A DNA stretch of 51,686 nt, from the NCBI GenBank assembly GCA_016786785.1, contig JAEUVR010000270.1, positions 1 through 51,686 on the forward strand. Reading direction: 5' to 3'. Positions 42,815 through 51,686 of the stretch are shown in pieces (position 1 is the first letter of the stretch; the number at the start of each line of letters is the position of its first letter). This DNA is from Chitinophagaceae bacterium. GTDB taxonomy: Bacteria; Bacteroidota; Bacteroidia; Chitinophagales; Chitinophagaceae. Below the pieces are notes generated by a model. It made no database searches, had not been told where the DNA came from, and saw only the letters and a program-made list of their open reading frames with translations. A program made the position numbers and the translations under genes.

Positions 42815-43954
42815 TTATTTAATATCTAATACGGCAGAAAACCTCAGCGTATTAGACAAAGGATTCTCGTTTATTCCGCTACCGTTAGGAATGATGTATG
42901 AGAAGTTAATTCCAACGATAGTATAACGAACGCCGGCTCCGACAGTGAAATACTGGCGGTTCCCCTTTGTTTTATTTTCATGGAAGTATCCTGCCCTGGC
43001 GGCAAACTGGTTGTTATAGGTATATTCCAATCCCCCGCCGATCTGAAACTCTTTTAGCTCTTCGCTAAATCCGCCCGGCGCGTCGCCAAATGAACTGAAC
43101 AATCCATTTATCACGCCTTTATTCCGGTAGTTGACCAAAGCCATTGAATCTCCCGATGCAGGCGGAGTAGGCACCATCAGTTTGTTGACGTCCAATCCGA
43201 AGCTTATTTTATTTTGTTCGTCATACACCTTAGTATAAGCGACGCCGAGGCCCAGGTTGGCAGGAATAAAATCCTTTTGAGACGCATCGGTGGTGTACCC
43301 TATTTTAGTGCCGACATTGGTCATGGTCGCGCCAAAACTCCATCCCTGTCCGTCCACATTTTGCGCATTGTAATACAGGCTCAGGTCGCCTGCGACAGCG
43401 TTGCCGGTTTTATAGGTAGTCTGCCCGATGGTTCTCCCTCCTGTAAGATTAGAATTAATATAACGCAGGGCGATGGCAAGTCCCATCCGCTCCGAAAGCT
43501 TACGGGAATAACCGGCGTCAATGGAAAACTCGCGGGGCCTGGCCGAACCTAACTGGTTGCCCATATTATCGGTAAAATTGATATTGCCCATACTGAAATA
43601 GCGCAGCGATGCGGATATCGCCTGGTTATCATCAAGTTTGGTATAGCCCGAAAGCGTGGTCAGGTATACATCATTCAATCCCAGTTTTCTTAACCAGGGA
43701 GAATAGGTGGCGCCGACGCCCGATTTAGACTCTGTAAAAGGCATTTTTGCAAGATTCCGGAATACGGCATTGGCGTCAGGATCAACAGCGATGCCCGCCT
43801 CTCCCATTCCTCCAGACCTGGCATCAGGGGATATGCTTAAAAAAGGGACTGCGGTAGTAACCACATTGATAGACTTGTCCGACTGAGCGACGGACATATA
43901 CGGCGCAGCGATCGAAACTATTGCCGCCGCTATTATTTTATTGAAGGATTTCAT
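42815..43954 (-). CDS. porV: PorV-type outer-membrane channel protein of the type IX secretion system
   Basis: A 379-residue barrel with a signal peptide (residues 1-23, ending MSVAQ). Its conserved segments are SPDARSGGMGEAGIAVDPDA, GATYSPWLRKLGLNDVYL and QAISASLRYFSMGNINFTD, which match PorV. PorV recognises the C-terminal signal of cargo and hands it to the PorU peptidase. Here it directly follows a T9SS cargo gene in the same direction, separated by 61 bases with a hairpin. Another PorV-family paralogue cannot be excluded without a search. Confidence 0.88.
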   Translation of the reverse strand: MKSFNKIIAAAIVSIAAPYMSVAQSDKSINVVTTAVPFLSISPDARSGGMGEAGIAVDPDANAVFRNLAKMPFTESKSGVGATYSPWLRKLGLNDVYLTTLSGYTKLDDNQAISASLRYFSMGNINFTDNMGNQLGSARPREFSIDAGYSRKLSERMGLAIALRYINSNLTGGRTIGQTTYKTGNAVAGDLSLYYNAQNVDGQGWSFGATMTNVGTKIGYTTDASQKDFIPANLGLGVAYTKVYDEQNKISFGLDVNKLMVPTPPASGDSMALVNYRNKGVINGLFSSFGDAPGGFSEELKEFQIGGGLEYTYNNQFAARAGYFHENKTKGNRQYFTVGAGVRYTIVGINFSYIIPNGSGINENPLSNTLRFSAVLDIK

Positions 43955-43977
43955 AGATATATTTTAGCAATTATAAA

Positions 43978-44010
43978 TATGGGCTTGTATAACAGGTATA
44001 CAAGCCCATA
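43978..44010 (-). terminator. Hairpin between the T9SS cargo and PorV genes
   Basis: The arms TATGGGCTTGTATA (43978-43991) and its exact complement (43997-44010) enclose a 5-base loop. It follows the cargo stop by 5 bases and may end or weaken transcription before porV. Confidence 0.6.
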
Positions 44011-44015
44011 ATACT

Positions 44016-47000
44016 TTACCTGATTATCATCACATTGGCGCGATGAGTGAATTTTTTAGCTTCTATAATAAGTCCGTAATGACCGGCGGAGAACTTGCTC
44101 ACGTCAATGGATAAGGTACTGCTTTGAAAACTTACCTGCTGGTCATAAACAACCTGGCCGTTCATTTTCACCAGCCTTACCCTTCCTTGAATGGGCGTAA
44201 CTCCTTTAAAGCGGATATTTAACACGCTGCTGGCAGGGTTCGGATATATTTCATCCACAATGCCCTGGAATTCTGTTTTCAGGCTTACGCCGCTGGAAGC
44301 CGTATTGCCATTTCCTGCCGCATCAAAACCGGTATTAGCCGCAACGCTCACGCTCACATTCTGATTATCGTTCAGCGGAGTCACCAATACCGTATATTCT
44401 GTGGGACTAACCGCTACAAAATTTGATGCGCTGCCATTGGAAACCGTAACTCCTGCGATTGTAAAATCCGTAACCGGCTCGCTGAAATTAATGGTTACAG
44501 TAAACGGACCTACAGCCTTGTGCTTATCCGAGGCAATAGATACTGATGGAGCATGGGTATCCACGGTTATAGTATATGGCTGGCCCGGCAGGCTTGTATT
44601 TCCTGCAAGGTCTGTAACGGTATTAAAAATGGTATGCTCGCCTTCGGAAAGGGCCGGGGCAAAAGTATAACTCCAGAACCCATTTTCATCAGCAACAACT
44701 GTTGCCACTGGAACATCATTATCATAAATAATCACAGTAGAGCCGGGTTCCGCCTGCCCCTTTGCTATAGGCGTGTTGACTTTAAAGAATCCTCCTGCGA
44801 TATTATTCTCAAATTCCACAGCGTCGGGAGTAACGGGTTTTTGCGTATCCACATAAAAAAGCATCGGCGCTTCCTGATCGCTGGTATTACCGGCAGCGTC
44901 TGTTGCCGTAGTCCGGATCTCATAATCCCGGTCTTCAAGATCGGTAAAAGAATAAGTCCATGACCCATCTTGATCAACAATTGCCGTTCCAACAGGGACG
45001 CCGTTAGCATAAACCGTAATTTCAGCGCCTGGCTCTGCATGACCGCTTATGGATGGCGAAGCAGAATTGATATATCCGTTCCTGCCATCATTCAGTACCG
45101 TTCCATCAGGCACGGCAGGCTTCTGCGTATCAACCACAATAGGCAGGGAATTGCTTATTTCACTGGTATTGTTGGCGGCGTCTGTTGCGGTTACGGCAAT
45201 ATCGTATGCGCCATCCGCCAGCGAAGGATCAAAAACATAGCTCCATTTTCCATCTGCATCGGCCGATACAGTAGCAACCAGTTCGGATCCGTTATATATC
45301 TTTATTTCGGCATTAGGTTCTGTATTGCCTGTAATAGCGGGCTTATTATTATTGGTATGGCTTCCATCGACCCCTGTCATGACAGGCGATGATGGTTTGG
45401 CCGGAGCCGTCCGGTCTACTGTAATCGAAAACACATCGCTTGAAACGCTGCTATTGCCTGCGCTATCTGTCGCTTTAGCCGTAATGGTATAATCCGCCTC
45501 TGGCCATTCAGTTGACGGAGCAAAAGCCCATTTCCCGTCTTCATCGGCTACAATAGTACCCAACAGGCCCGATCCATTGTACACATCCACTATAGCGCCG
45601 GGTTCTGTTGTTCCGATAAATTCCGGTCTCTCTTCCGAAGTATACCCAACGGAGCCGCTTTTGAGCGATGGCGTAGAAGGCTTAACGGGCGATACCGCGT
45701 CAACTTTTACGACGACCGTATTGCTTACGCCGCTATTCATGCCATTAACGGACGCTATGGCGTTAAAGCTGTGCTGGCCGTCGGATAGAGGCGAGCCGCT
45801 GTAATCATACTCCCAGTTTCCGGAACCATTAGCAGTTACCGTTGCAATAACACCGACGCCGACGCGGGAAATCTGAACCGAACTATTTGCAGAAGCAGTT
45901 CCGATAAGCTTGATAGTTTTATCGGAAGTGATAAAGTCGCTGTCCGAAATTCCCGTATCATCAGTGATACCAGTGATAACAGGCGCAGCGGGTTGCAATT
46001 TTATGGTTCTTGAATAGGTTATATTTATGGCTGGATCCGACGGATAACCTCCATATTCCACCACATATCCCGGAACCGAGATCGGCGCACCGCTCAAATC
46101 GTTCCATTTGCCATTGTTAGAAGAGTACAATTGTATGTAATTTTCATTTCCCGCATTGTTGGGCTCTCCTGGCGCCCAGTTCATAAAACCGCCGGGGGCG
46201 ACAACAGGCGCGTTGTTGCCAGTAGAGATCAGTTTTCCGGCTTCAGGGCCGTTTACCCAATACCAGCTTCCTTCCGTTTGCGACTGATTGGTATATGTAG
46301 TCCCCTTTACTTCGTTGATCTTTTCAAAAGCATCCGAGCCGCCTACCCATCCATCGCTGGATAATTTCAATTTGATAAAATCATTTTCTGCCGCCGAAGT
46401 AATGGTGGCCAGATAACCCAGCAAGCCAAAAAACGTCTTACTTTTAGCGGCGTCATAAGCTTGCTGCCAACTGGGGTAAGCAGATGGCAGAACATATTCG
46501 TAAAAATGCGGTTTGCCGTCGATGTCAAAATTCAGCATACTGCCCAGGGTAAATTTAACGACCCTGTCGGATGTATTAGAAGAAGATGAGCTAAATTTTA
46601 CTCCTTTAAAAATATCCTTCCACTGCGCAGGGGTTGCGGAGCCATTAAAGGACAAGACTCCTGTCGAAGCAACATACGACATGGTAATGCCTGCGGGAAG
46701 TTCGCCTTCATACGTCAATTTATCTCCTGCCCGAAAACCTTCGTCAATATAAACCCTGGCATCTGTAATGGCCTCAGATCCGGTTATGGTTATGCCATCA
46801 TCTACTATTGTAGAGCCTACAAAGGTAAAACCTGCGGGGACGCCTGCATTCGTAGAAGATACATCCAAAGAAGATCCGGAGCCAACAGTAACATCAAAAG
46901 AAGAAGACGCGCCGTTTCCACAGCTATTTTCACCATACACGGCAACCTGGCCAGACGCTGAGGCTGCCCCGAATTTCACAGCGATCATATTGGTTCCATA

Positions 47001-48317
47001 TCCTGAAACAAAAGTAGCTCCCGGAGGAAGCGACCATTTATAAGAGGTAGCATTTTCTATTTCGGGAACGCTATATGTCGTATTCCATCCCTGGGCGACG
47101 GAAGCTGTTCCGGCAATTGCACCAGCCGCTGCCGGAGCGGAAGCTATCACGGGATGAAGACTGAGGGTTATTGTTTTTGAGGCGCCGCATGTGTTAATGC
47201 CTGAGGCTGTGTAGGTAATATCTCCTGTAAGCGCAGCTTCCACGCTGCGGCCCGTCGTTTGATTAAGACCGGTAGCCGGGCTCCAGGTCCAGGTATAACC
47301 ATCTCCATTAATAATATTCAACTGGGCTGCAGACCCGCTACAAACATTAATCACCGATCCTGAAGCATACGAATCAGCCCTGACATTAAACAATGGATCC
47401 GTTTCCTCCATGGCCGGAGGCAGATCGCTCGCATTTAAGACATAGGCCATCGCTACTGTAGTTGAATCTCCTGGCGCCAAATCGCCTATTTTAAAAGCTA
47501 CGGCAATAGCATTATCGCCCACTTCCGTGGCGCCCTTATTCTTCAAATAAACCCGTCCATTGCCGTTAAAGATCTGTTCTCCATCGGAAGAGAATGAACT
47601 CATGATTGCTACGCGCGCGCGGCAATCCCTTGTTCCCAATCCCAGGTAAGAACCATGCGACAGCCCCTTTCCGGACACGAGCGCCGTGCTGGATGCTGTT
47701 GGGTTTTGTTCCTCAATAGTATTCCGGGTATCGAAATCTCCTCCCTGATCAACCTCGTTATCGGGATCTACTGATCGGGTATAAAAGATATTAGTAACTG
47801 TGGAAGATCCTGTATTCTTTAAGGTTGCCCGTATAAGGATATAGGATTTGTTTTTTCCGATGGAAGCTATTTGCCGAACCTGGATATTATTAATTTCGCC
47901 TAACCATTCCACAGAAGAGGTGGTTCCATCGGAACTGAATCCGGTAACGCTTCCCGGAATAGCCCCGCCCCCGCCGCCCTGGTTTTCATACAGCGTGCCG
48001 TTAATCTTCACAGAAAAAGCTTCATAGGGCGATCCGGGAAGAAAAAAATCGCCGATATACGCAGGGTTGCCGGTTGCCCAGCCATCCTTGCCAACATCCG
48101 CAATGAATCCTACCCTGCCGCTATAATGTGAAACGCTTGATGCTACAAAATCAGCCGGAGCTGAAACAGATGAACCGAAAGAACCGTTAGCCTGAATGCC
48201 GGCTTCAACATAATTCCCCTTTAAAAAGCCATTGCCGCTTACTACCTGAGCTGAAGCGGAAAGCATAAGATATAATAAAAGGGATGTTATCCCCAGCCTC
48301 ATACATATTTTTCTCAT
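44016..48317 (-). CDS. Large T9SS-secreted multidomain adhesin-like protein
   Basis: A 1433-residue secreted protein. A signal peptide ends at ASAQ (about 23). An unassigned N-terminal domain (to about 310) is followed by PKD-like domains (about 320-490), a C-type-lectin-like domain (about 625-780; YPSWQQAYDAAKSKTF, GWVGGSDAF, SWYWVNGPE, NWAPGEPNNAGNENYIQL), five Ig-like repeats of about 95 residues with TDxAGNxS ends, and one further Ig-like domain. The last 75 residues (IYPNPASSVLNIRF, KFSAGHYGLIIEA) form a type-A T9SS sorting domain. It should be carried by the T9SS and displayed or released; adhesion or glycan binding is likely. It overlaps the upstream small gene by four bases. Confidence 0.88.
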   Translation of the reverse strand: MRKICMRLGITSLLLYLMLSASAQVVSGNGFLKGNYVEAGIQANGSFGSSVSAPADFVASSVSHYSGRVGFIADVGKDGWATGNPAYIGDFFLPGSPYEAFSVKINGTLYENQGGGGGAIPGSVTGFSSDGTTSSVEWLGEINNIQVRQIASIGKNKSYILIRATLKNTGSSTVTNIFYTRSVDPDNEVDQGGDFDTRNTIEEQNPTASSTALVSGKGLSHGSYLGLGTRDCRARVAIMSSFSSDGEQIFNGNGRVYLKNKGATEVGDNAIAVAFKIGDLAPGDSTTVAMAYVLNASDLPPAMEETDPLFNVRADSYASGSVINVCSGSAAQLNIINGDGYTWTWSPATGLNQTTGRSVEAALTGDITYTASGINTCGASKTITLSLHPVIASAPAAAGAIAGTASVAQGWNTTYSVPEIENATSYKWSLPPGATFVSGYGTNMIAVKFGAASASGQVAVYGENSCGNGASSSFDVTVGSGSSLDVSSTNAGVPAGFTFVGSTIVDDGITITGSEAITDARVYIDEGFRAGDKLTYEGELPAGITMSYVASTGVLSFNGSATPAQWKDIFKGVKFSSSSSNTSDRVVKFTLGSMLNFDIDGKPHFYEYVLPSAYPSWQQAYDAAKSKTFFGLLGYLATITSAAENDFIKLKLSSDGWVGGSDAFEKINEVKGTTYTNQSQTEGSWYWVNGPEAGKLISTGNNAPVVAPGGFMNWAPGEPNNAGNENYIQLYSSNNGKWNDLSGAPISVPGYVVEYGGYPSDPAINITYSRTIKLQPAAPVITGITDDTGISDSDFITSDKTIKLIGTASANSSVQISRVGVGVIATVTANGSGNWEYDYSGSPLSDGQHSFNAIASVNGMNSGVSNTVVVKVDAVSPVKPSTPSLKSGSVGYTSEERPEFIGTTEPGAIVDVYNGSGLLGTIVADEDGKWAFAPSTEWPEADYTITAKATDSAGNSSVSSDVFSITVDRTAPAKPSSPVMTGVDGSHTNNNKPAITGNTEPNAEIKIYNGSELVATVSADADGKWSYVFDPSLADGAYDIAVTATDAANNTSEISNSLPIVVDTQKPAVPDGTVLNDGRNGYINSASPSISGHAEPGAEITVYANGVPVGTAIVDQDGSWTYSFTDLEDRDYEIRTTATDAAGNTSDQEAPMLFYVDTQKPVTPDAVEFENNIAGGFFKVNTPIAKGQAEPGSTVIIYDNDVPVATVVADENGFWSYTFAPALSEGEHTIFNTVTDLAGNTSLPGQPYTITVDTHAPSVSIASDKHKAVGPFTVTINFSEPVTDFTIAGVTVSNGSASNFVAVSPTEYTVLVTPLNDNQNVSVSVAANTGFDAAGNGNTASSGVSLKTEFQGIVDEIYPNPASSVLNIRFKGVTPIQGRVRLVKMNGQVVYDQQVSFQSSTLSIDVSKFSAGHYGLIIEAKKFTHRANVMIIR

Positions 48318-48790
48318 AGGACAGTAATTTTATGATTATCAATAGCGATGACACAAGGCACATAAGCCGGTACCGCCTTATTCTTTAAATAAGAAGGCCC
48401 GGAAAGTTTTGTATCGAGGATCACAGAGATAAAAGCCGCAGCGCCCTTCTCATTGTTTGTAGAAAGGACTTTTACCTTACGGACATATCCCTTCTCATCT
48501 ACGGTAAATATATAACGGACATCAAGCTGTCCCGAAAACCCGGCTGCAAAGGACGCTATGTTTTCCGAGGCAGACCATTCTGACAGGCGATTTGCAGGAG
48601 TATAATCCGCTACCGGAAGATTTTTATACTGAGCTAGCGTCGCAGCGGAAAGATTTATTTCCGGATGGGCAATGTGCCAGCGGTGTACGCCCGGCGCCGC
48701 AGCGGAGGACTGAGCATGCGCCGATGACAGCCCTACCCCCGAAAGAAGCAGCAGGAGCAAAATACAATGTAGGATGTAAGAGTTTTTCAT
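48314..48790 (-). CDS. Small secreted protein, TonB-C-like
   Basis: A protein of about 158 residues from the ATG at 48790 (MKNSYILHCILLL), which starts a signal peptide ending at SSAHAQ; the frame from 48823 adds 11 unlikely residues. The second half, VRYIFTVDEKGYVRKVKVLSTN, resembles the short C-terminal domain of TonB-like proteins. The gene overlaps the large T9SS protein gene by four bases (ATGA), so the two are translationally coupled and may work together. I cannot assign a firm function. Confidence 0.75.
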   Translation of the reverse strand: MKNSYILHCILLLLLLSGVGLSSAHAQSSAAAPGVHRWHIAHPEINLSAATLAQYKNLPVADYTPANRLSEWSASENIASFAAGFSGQLDVRYIFTVDEKGYVRKVKVLSTNNEKGAAAFISVILDTKLSGPSYLKNKAVPAYVPCVIAIDNHKITVL

Positions 48791-49055
48791 AACATGGTTA
48801 TTGGATGAGGAATGTAAAGGCAAAGCTTGTCCGGTACGCTAACGCATACAGCGCACAAGCGTTAAGGCTTCATCTGACGATTACACAAAGCAGAAGATTA
48901 AAAAAACGGCGGAGCCTGAGAATAAAAAAGCTTCATGGATCAAATTGAATTTAGGGGTTAAGTATAGACGAAATTATAAAGTCTGAAATTTGATATACAA
49001 ACTGAGTTACTGAAAAATTATTGCCTGTATAAAATTGCGCCCCCATATAAACAAT

Positions 49056-49082
49056 TAAAACAAAACCCTTTACAGTAAAGGG
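49056..49082 (-). terminator. Minus-strand terminator in the gdhA upstream region
   Basis: CCCTTTA (49066-49072) and TAAAGGG (49076-49082) form a stem with a 3-base loop; on the minus strand TTTTGTTTT follows. No minus-strand protein gene lies upstream of it, so it may end a small RNA. Confidence 0.5.
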
Positions 49083-49205
49083 CTTTTGCCAATAAGCGCA
49101 GAAATAAAAAAAAATAATTAATTGATTAATATCAAATAAAAAACAGGCAGGGGTGAGTAGGCGCATAGCGCCGACGGTCAGCCCGGAAATCCTTCCGGGC
49201 AATAA
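49083..49205 (-). ncRNA. Candidate structured small RNA or leader
   Basis: A GC-rich island in AT-rich DNA has two hairpins, GGCGC-ATA-GCGCC (49160-49172) and GCCCGGAA-ATCC-TTCCGGGC (49181-49200), without U-runs. The nearby minus-strand terminator suggests a transcript of about 120-150 bases on that strand; a gdhA leader on the plus strand is equally possible. CAATAAGCGC occurs twice, at 49090-49099 and 49200-49209. I do not recognise a known riboswitch. Confidence 0.3.
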
Positions 49206-49327
49206 GCGCGAATCTTTGAGAAAACTAAACGATGAACCAAATGAATTGATTATTTTTATAGCCAGATACATCATATAACATATTTTCATAATATATAAAT
49301 TAAAGATCATCATAATAGCGATAATAA

Positions 49328-50668
49328 ATGAACAATTTGGTTAATGAATTCATTGGAAAAGTCAGTAAGAGGAATGCAGGCGAGCCAGAGTTTATACAAG
49401 CAGTATCAGAAGTAGCAGAATCAATTATTCCTTATATAGAAGAGCGACCCTCTTATAAAAACAGTAAAATATTAGAGCGCATTGTCGAGCCCGAGCGGGC
49501 AATCATATTCCGCGTACCCTGGATCAATGACCGGGGCGAAGTGGAAGTGAACCGCGGTTTCAGGGTACAGATGAATAGCGCCATTGGCCCTTACAAAGGG
49601 GGGCTTCGTTTTCATCCTTCGGTAAACCTGGGAATACTGAAGTTCCTGGCGTTTGAACAGGTTTTTAAAAACAGCCTCACTGGCCTCCCGATGGGCGGCG
49701 GCAAGGGCGGATCCGATTTTGATCCCAAGGGCAGATCGGATAATGAAGTCATGAAATTCTGCCAAAGCTTTATGACGGAACTGCACCGGTATATCGGACC
49801 GGATATCGATATCCCCGCCGGAGATATAGGCGTTGGGAAGCGGGAGATCGGCTATTTATTCGGTCAGTATAAAAGAATAAAAGGAGAGTTTACCGGCGCT
49901 ATCACCGGGAAGGGGTCCGAATGGGGCGGCAGCGAGATACGTCCTGAAGCCACCGGTTATGGCCTTGTTTACTTTGTTGAGGAGATATTGAAGTCTGCGG
50001 GCAATTCGATCGCCGGGAAAAACGTGACGATCTCGGGCTCCGGCAATGTGGCCCAATATGCCGCAGAAAAATGTATCCAGGAAGGGGCCAAGGTGCTTAC
50101 CATGTCGGATTCTCAAGGTTTCATCTATGACCCTGAGGGAATCACCTTCCACCGACTGGCCTATATTAAAACTTTAAAAGACAATGAGAGGGGAAGAATC
50201 AAAGAATACGCCGAAAAGTTTAACTGCGCCTATTTTGAAGGCGAGCGCCCCTGGAAGATAAAATGTGATATTGCCCTTCCTAATGCAACCCAAAATGAAT
50301 TAACGGAAGAAGACGCCCGCGCCCTTGCGGCAAACGGATGCATTTGCGTGGCGGAGGGAGCCAATATGCCCTGTACGCCCGGAGCCGTCGCGGTCTTTAA
50401 TGAGGCAAGAATTTTTTATGCGCCGGGAAAAGCGGCCAACGCTGGAGGCGTAGCTGTTTCAGGGCTTGAGATGTCTCAAAACTCGCTCCGTTATTCATGG
50501 TCCCGAAACGAAGTGGAAGCGAGACTGAAGCAGATCATGAAACAGATCCATGAACTATGCGTGAAATACGGCAAAGAGGAAGACGGACATATAAATTATG
50601 AAAAGGGGGCTAACATTGGCGGATTCGTCAAAATAGCCGATGCCATGCTCGCACAGGGACTGGTATAG
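49328..50668 (+). CDS. gdhA: NADP-type glutamate dehydrogenase
   Basis: A 446-residue hexameric-type enzyme of the usual bacterial length. YKGGLRFHPSVNLGILKFL and PMGGGKGGSDFDPKG hold the substrate lysines, and ISGSGNVAQYAAEK begins the cofactor-binding domain; the acidic or basic residue that sets NAD or NADP use is not decisive by eye. It forms glutamate from 2-oxoglutarate and ammonium. It is preceded by a structured intergenic region and followed by a cytochrome gene 79 bases downstream. Confidence 0.95.
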   Translation: MNNLVNEFIGKVSKRNAGEPEFIQAVSEVAESIIPYIEERPSYKNSKILERIVEPERAIIFRVPWINDRGEVEVNRGFRVQMNSAIGPYKGGLRFHPSVNLGILKFLAFEQVFKNSLTGLPMGGGKGGSDFDPKGRSDNEVMKFCQSFMTELHRYIGPDIDIPAGDIGVGKREIGYLFGQYKRIKGEFTGAITGKGSEWGGSEIRPEATGYGLVYFVEEILKSAGNSIAGKNVTISGSGNVAQYAAEKCIQEGAKVLTMSDSQGFIYDPEGITFHRLAYIKTLKDNERGRIKEYAEKFNCAYFEGERPWKIKCDIALPNATQNELTEEDARALAANGCICVAEGANMPCTPGAVAVFNEARIFYAPGKAANAGGVAVSGLEMSQNSLRYSWSRNEVEARLKQIMKQIHELCVKYGKEEDGHINYEKGANIGGFVKIADAMLAQGLV

Positions 50669-50747
50669 AACCTTTCTGCTCCCCCTGTTCGTCGACCTGT
50701 TGAATGCTGCAATACCAAATGCCGACCATCGGATAAACAGCGCGGTG

Positions 50748-51182
50748 ATGAAGCTTTATTTATGGAGATCATATATTTTTCTAACCCTGATAGCCGCCCA
50801 GGGATGTCATCCGGAGACGACAAGAGACAATCCTAAAACAGGTTTTACAAAAACCGCGTCGGAAAGAATGATGGAAAATATAACGCCGCTGCCGGGCAAA
50901 AACGACTCCGTTGATATGAAGGCGGCGCAGCAGGGAGAAGCGTTAATTTCTTATTCGGATTGTTATACCTGCCATAAAGCAGATAAACTTTCGGTGGGGC
51001 CGCCCTTTAAGGCCATTGCGAAAAGATACCCGGCAAACGGGGCTTATAAAGAAATGCTCGCTCAAAAAATAATGTTAGGGGGAAGCGGTATATGGGGAAG
51101 CGCAGTGATGATCCCGCATCCCGATATATCAAGAGAGGATGCAAAACTAATGGCGCTTTATATATTTTCTTTGAAAGAATAA
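50748..51182 (+). CDS. Lipoprotein c-type cytochrome
   Basis: A 144-residue protein from the ATG at 50748 (MKLYLWRSYIFLTLIAAQGC), which opens a lipoprotein signal with a cysteine at residue 20; the longer frame from 50640 overlaps gdhA and is rejected. The haem site is CYTCH, with the distal methionine probably in AVMIPHPDIS. It should carry electrons at the periplasmic face of a membrane. The length fits a single-haem class-I cytochrome. Confidence 0.88.
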   Translation: MKLYLWRSYIFLTLIAAQGCHPETTRDNPKTGFTKTASERMMENITPLPGKNDSVDMKAAQQGEALISYSDCYTCHKADKLSVGPPFKAIAKRYPANGAYKEMLAQKIMLGGSGIWGSAVMIPHPDISREDAKLMALYIFSLKE

Positions 51183-51254
51183 CCCGGAAAATACCGAAGT
51201 ACCCGCGGGTTTTGCCGCTTGCGATCAGGATTCTATCCGGCGAAGGCGGAAGCT

Positions 51255-51686
51255 TTAATGATGCATTGCTTCCTTCAGCGATTCCTGTACAGCATTCATA
51301 TATTCCGCTACTTTCTGGAGGGTTACCCTATCTTCTTCCTTTTGTTGAGCGGAATAACTTTTATCTTTTTTATTCTTGTCTCCGGATTTCGAGTACCGGT
51401 AGTTCAGCAGATCCAAACTTACCTTTTCTGTTTCCTTGCCATAGGGCCATCCAATAATTTCTGCGATCTCGCTGCTGAACCGCCTATCGTTCGTCTGAAT
51501 GGTCAGGATAAATTCTATATTCTCGATGGGCGCTTTCAGCAATTCGGTAGGAATGGTTCCGGCAACCGCAACAATGATCCTCCCCTCTTCTCTTTTTTCC
51601 TCCTTTACTTCTTTCAGGGATTTTTTGAGCGTAGTAGCCGCCCATTGCTGCGCTTTATTAAATAATTGATCCCGCGTTCCGGCAAC
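51255..51686 (-). CDS. DUF4468-type protein (5' end beyond window)
   Basis: An open frame enters from the right edge and stops at 51255, giving 144 codons. The upstream part not seen from a start codon alone reads GTRDQLFNKAQQWAATTLKS and GRIIVAVAGTIPTE, followed by ENIEFILTIQTNDRRFSSEI and WPYGKET. This resembles the TBP-like fold named DUF4468, often found in exported Bacteroidota proteins of unknown function. The start is outside the window, so signal and length cannot be judged. Confidence 0.75.
   Translation of the reverse strand, partial: VAGTRDQLFNKAQQWAATTLKKSLKEVKEEKREEGRIIVAVAGTIPTELLKAPIENIEFILTIQTNDRRFSSEIAEIIGWPYGKETEKVSLDLLNYRYSKSGDKNKKDKSYSAQQKEEDRVTLQKVAEYMNAVQESLKEAMHH

Larger units (their letters stand above)
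48791..49327. other. Divergent intergenic region with structured elements
   Basis: This gap of about 540 bases lies between the secreted-protein operon (minus) and gdhA (plus) and must hold both promoters. It contains a minus-strand hairpin terminator and a GC-rich two-hairpin segment, described separately. A frame on the minus strand at 48951-49313 is AT-rich and resembles no protein. Confidence 0.5.

Noticed and set aside
45000-47900. Repeats within the T9SS cargo gene as a CRISPR or tandem DNA array
   Set aside because: They are diverged protein-level Ig-like repeats of about 285 bases, not short identical DNA repeats with spacers.
48951-49313. Open frame of 120 codons on the minus strand
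   Set aside because: It is AT-rich, spans the hairpins and terminator, and the protein resembles nothing known.

Overview
The window reads as a chromosomal segment of a Bacteroidota bacterium, most likely of the Chitinophagaceae type. The evidence is a SusC/SusD pair, a PorV-like protein with a type IX secretion cargo, a GLPGLI protein, a TonB-type outer-membrane barrel, near absence of Shine-Dalgarno sites, and promoters of the TTTG / TAnnTTTG form (clearest ahead of tRNA-Ser). I cannot name the species.

Region 1 (1-27 kb) is one large catabolic locus for sialic acid or a related nonulosonic acid. A FadR-type GntR regulator with a TTG start lies at the left edge. A leftward operon (12.7 to 0.8 kb) encodes SusC, SusD, an N-acetylneuraminate lyase-like aldolase, an RraA-like protein, a secreted Kelch mutarotase, a Gfo/Idh/MocA oxidoreductase, an SDR, a class-III aminotransferase and a Tat-exported sialidase. 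A second lyase gene (13.2 kb) runs rightward. A second leftward block (27 to 14 kb) encodes an SDR, a threonine-synthase-like PLP enzyme, an AspA/AstE-type deacylase, RidA, an M81 hydrolase, an SMP-30 lactonase, a second Kelch mutarotase, a sodium symporter fused to a Kelch domain, an aldo/keto reductase and two tandem sialidase-like proteins. A 13-bp palindrome, TATGT-NNN-ACATA, lies just upstream of the regulator, susC, the second lyase, the deacylase and the SDR, so the locus looks like one regulon. The usual ManNAc epimerase and kinase genes are not in the window.

Region 2 (27.4-33.7 kb) starts with a luciferase-like monooxygenase. It is followed by a roughly 5-kb island at the 3' end of tRNA-Ser(TGA). 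The island carries a HipBA toxin-antitoxin pair under a long palindromic operator, an NA37 nucleoid-associated protein coupled to a small membrane protein whose frame is broken at a run of eight T, a 5'-truncated gene, and an integrase remnant. A 13-bp copy of the tRNA end and a 23-bp repeat occur at both ends.

Region 3 (34-38.8 kb) is a leucine operon: leuC, leuD, a LeuA/CimA-type synthase and leuB, closed by a strong terminator.

Region 4 (39-51.7 kb) holds envelope and central-metabolism genes: GLPGLI protein, TonB-type barrel, PorV, a 1433-residue T9SS cargo with a C-type-lectin-like domain and Ig-like repeats, a small secreted protein, NADP-type glutamate dehydrogenase, a lipoprotein cytochrome c, and the 3' part of a DUF4468-type protein.
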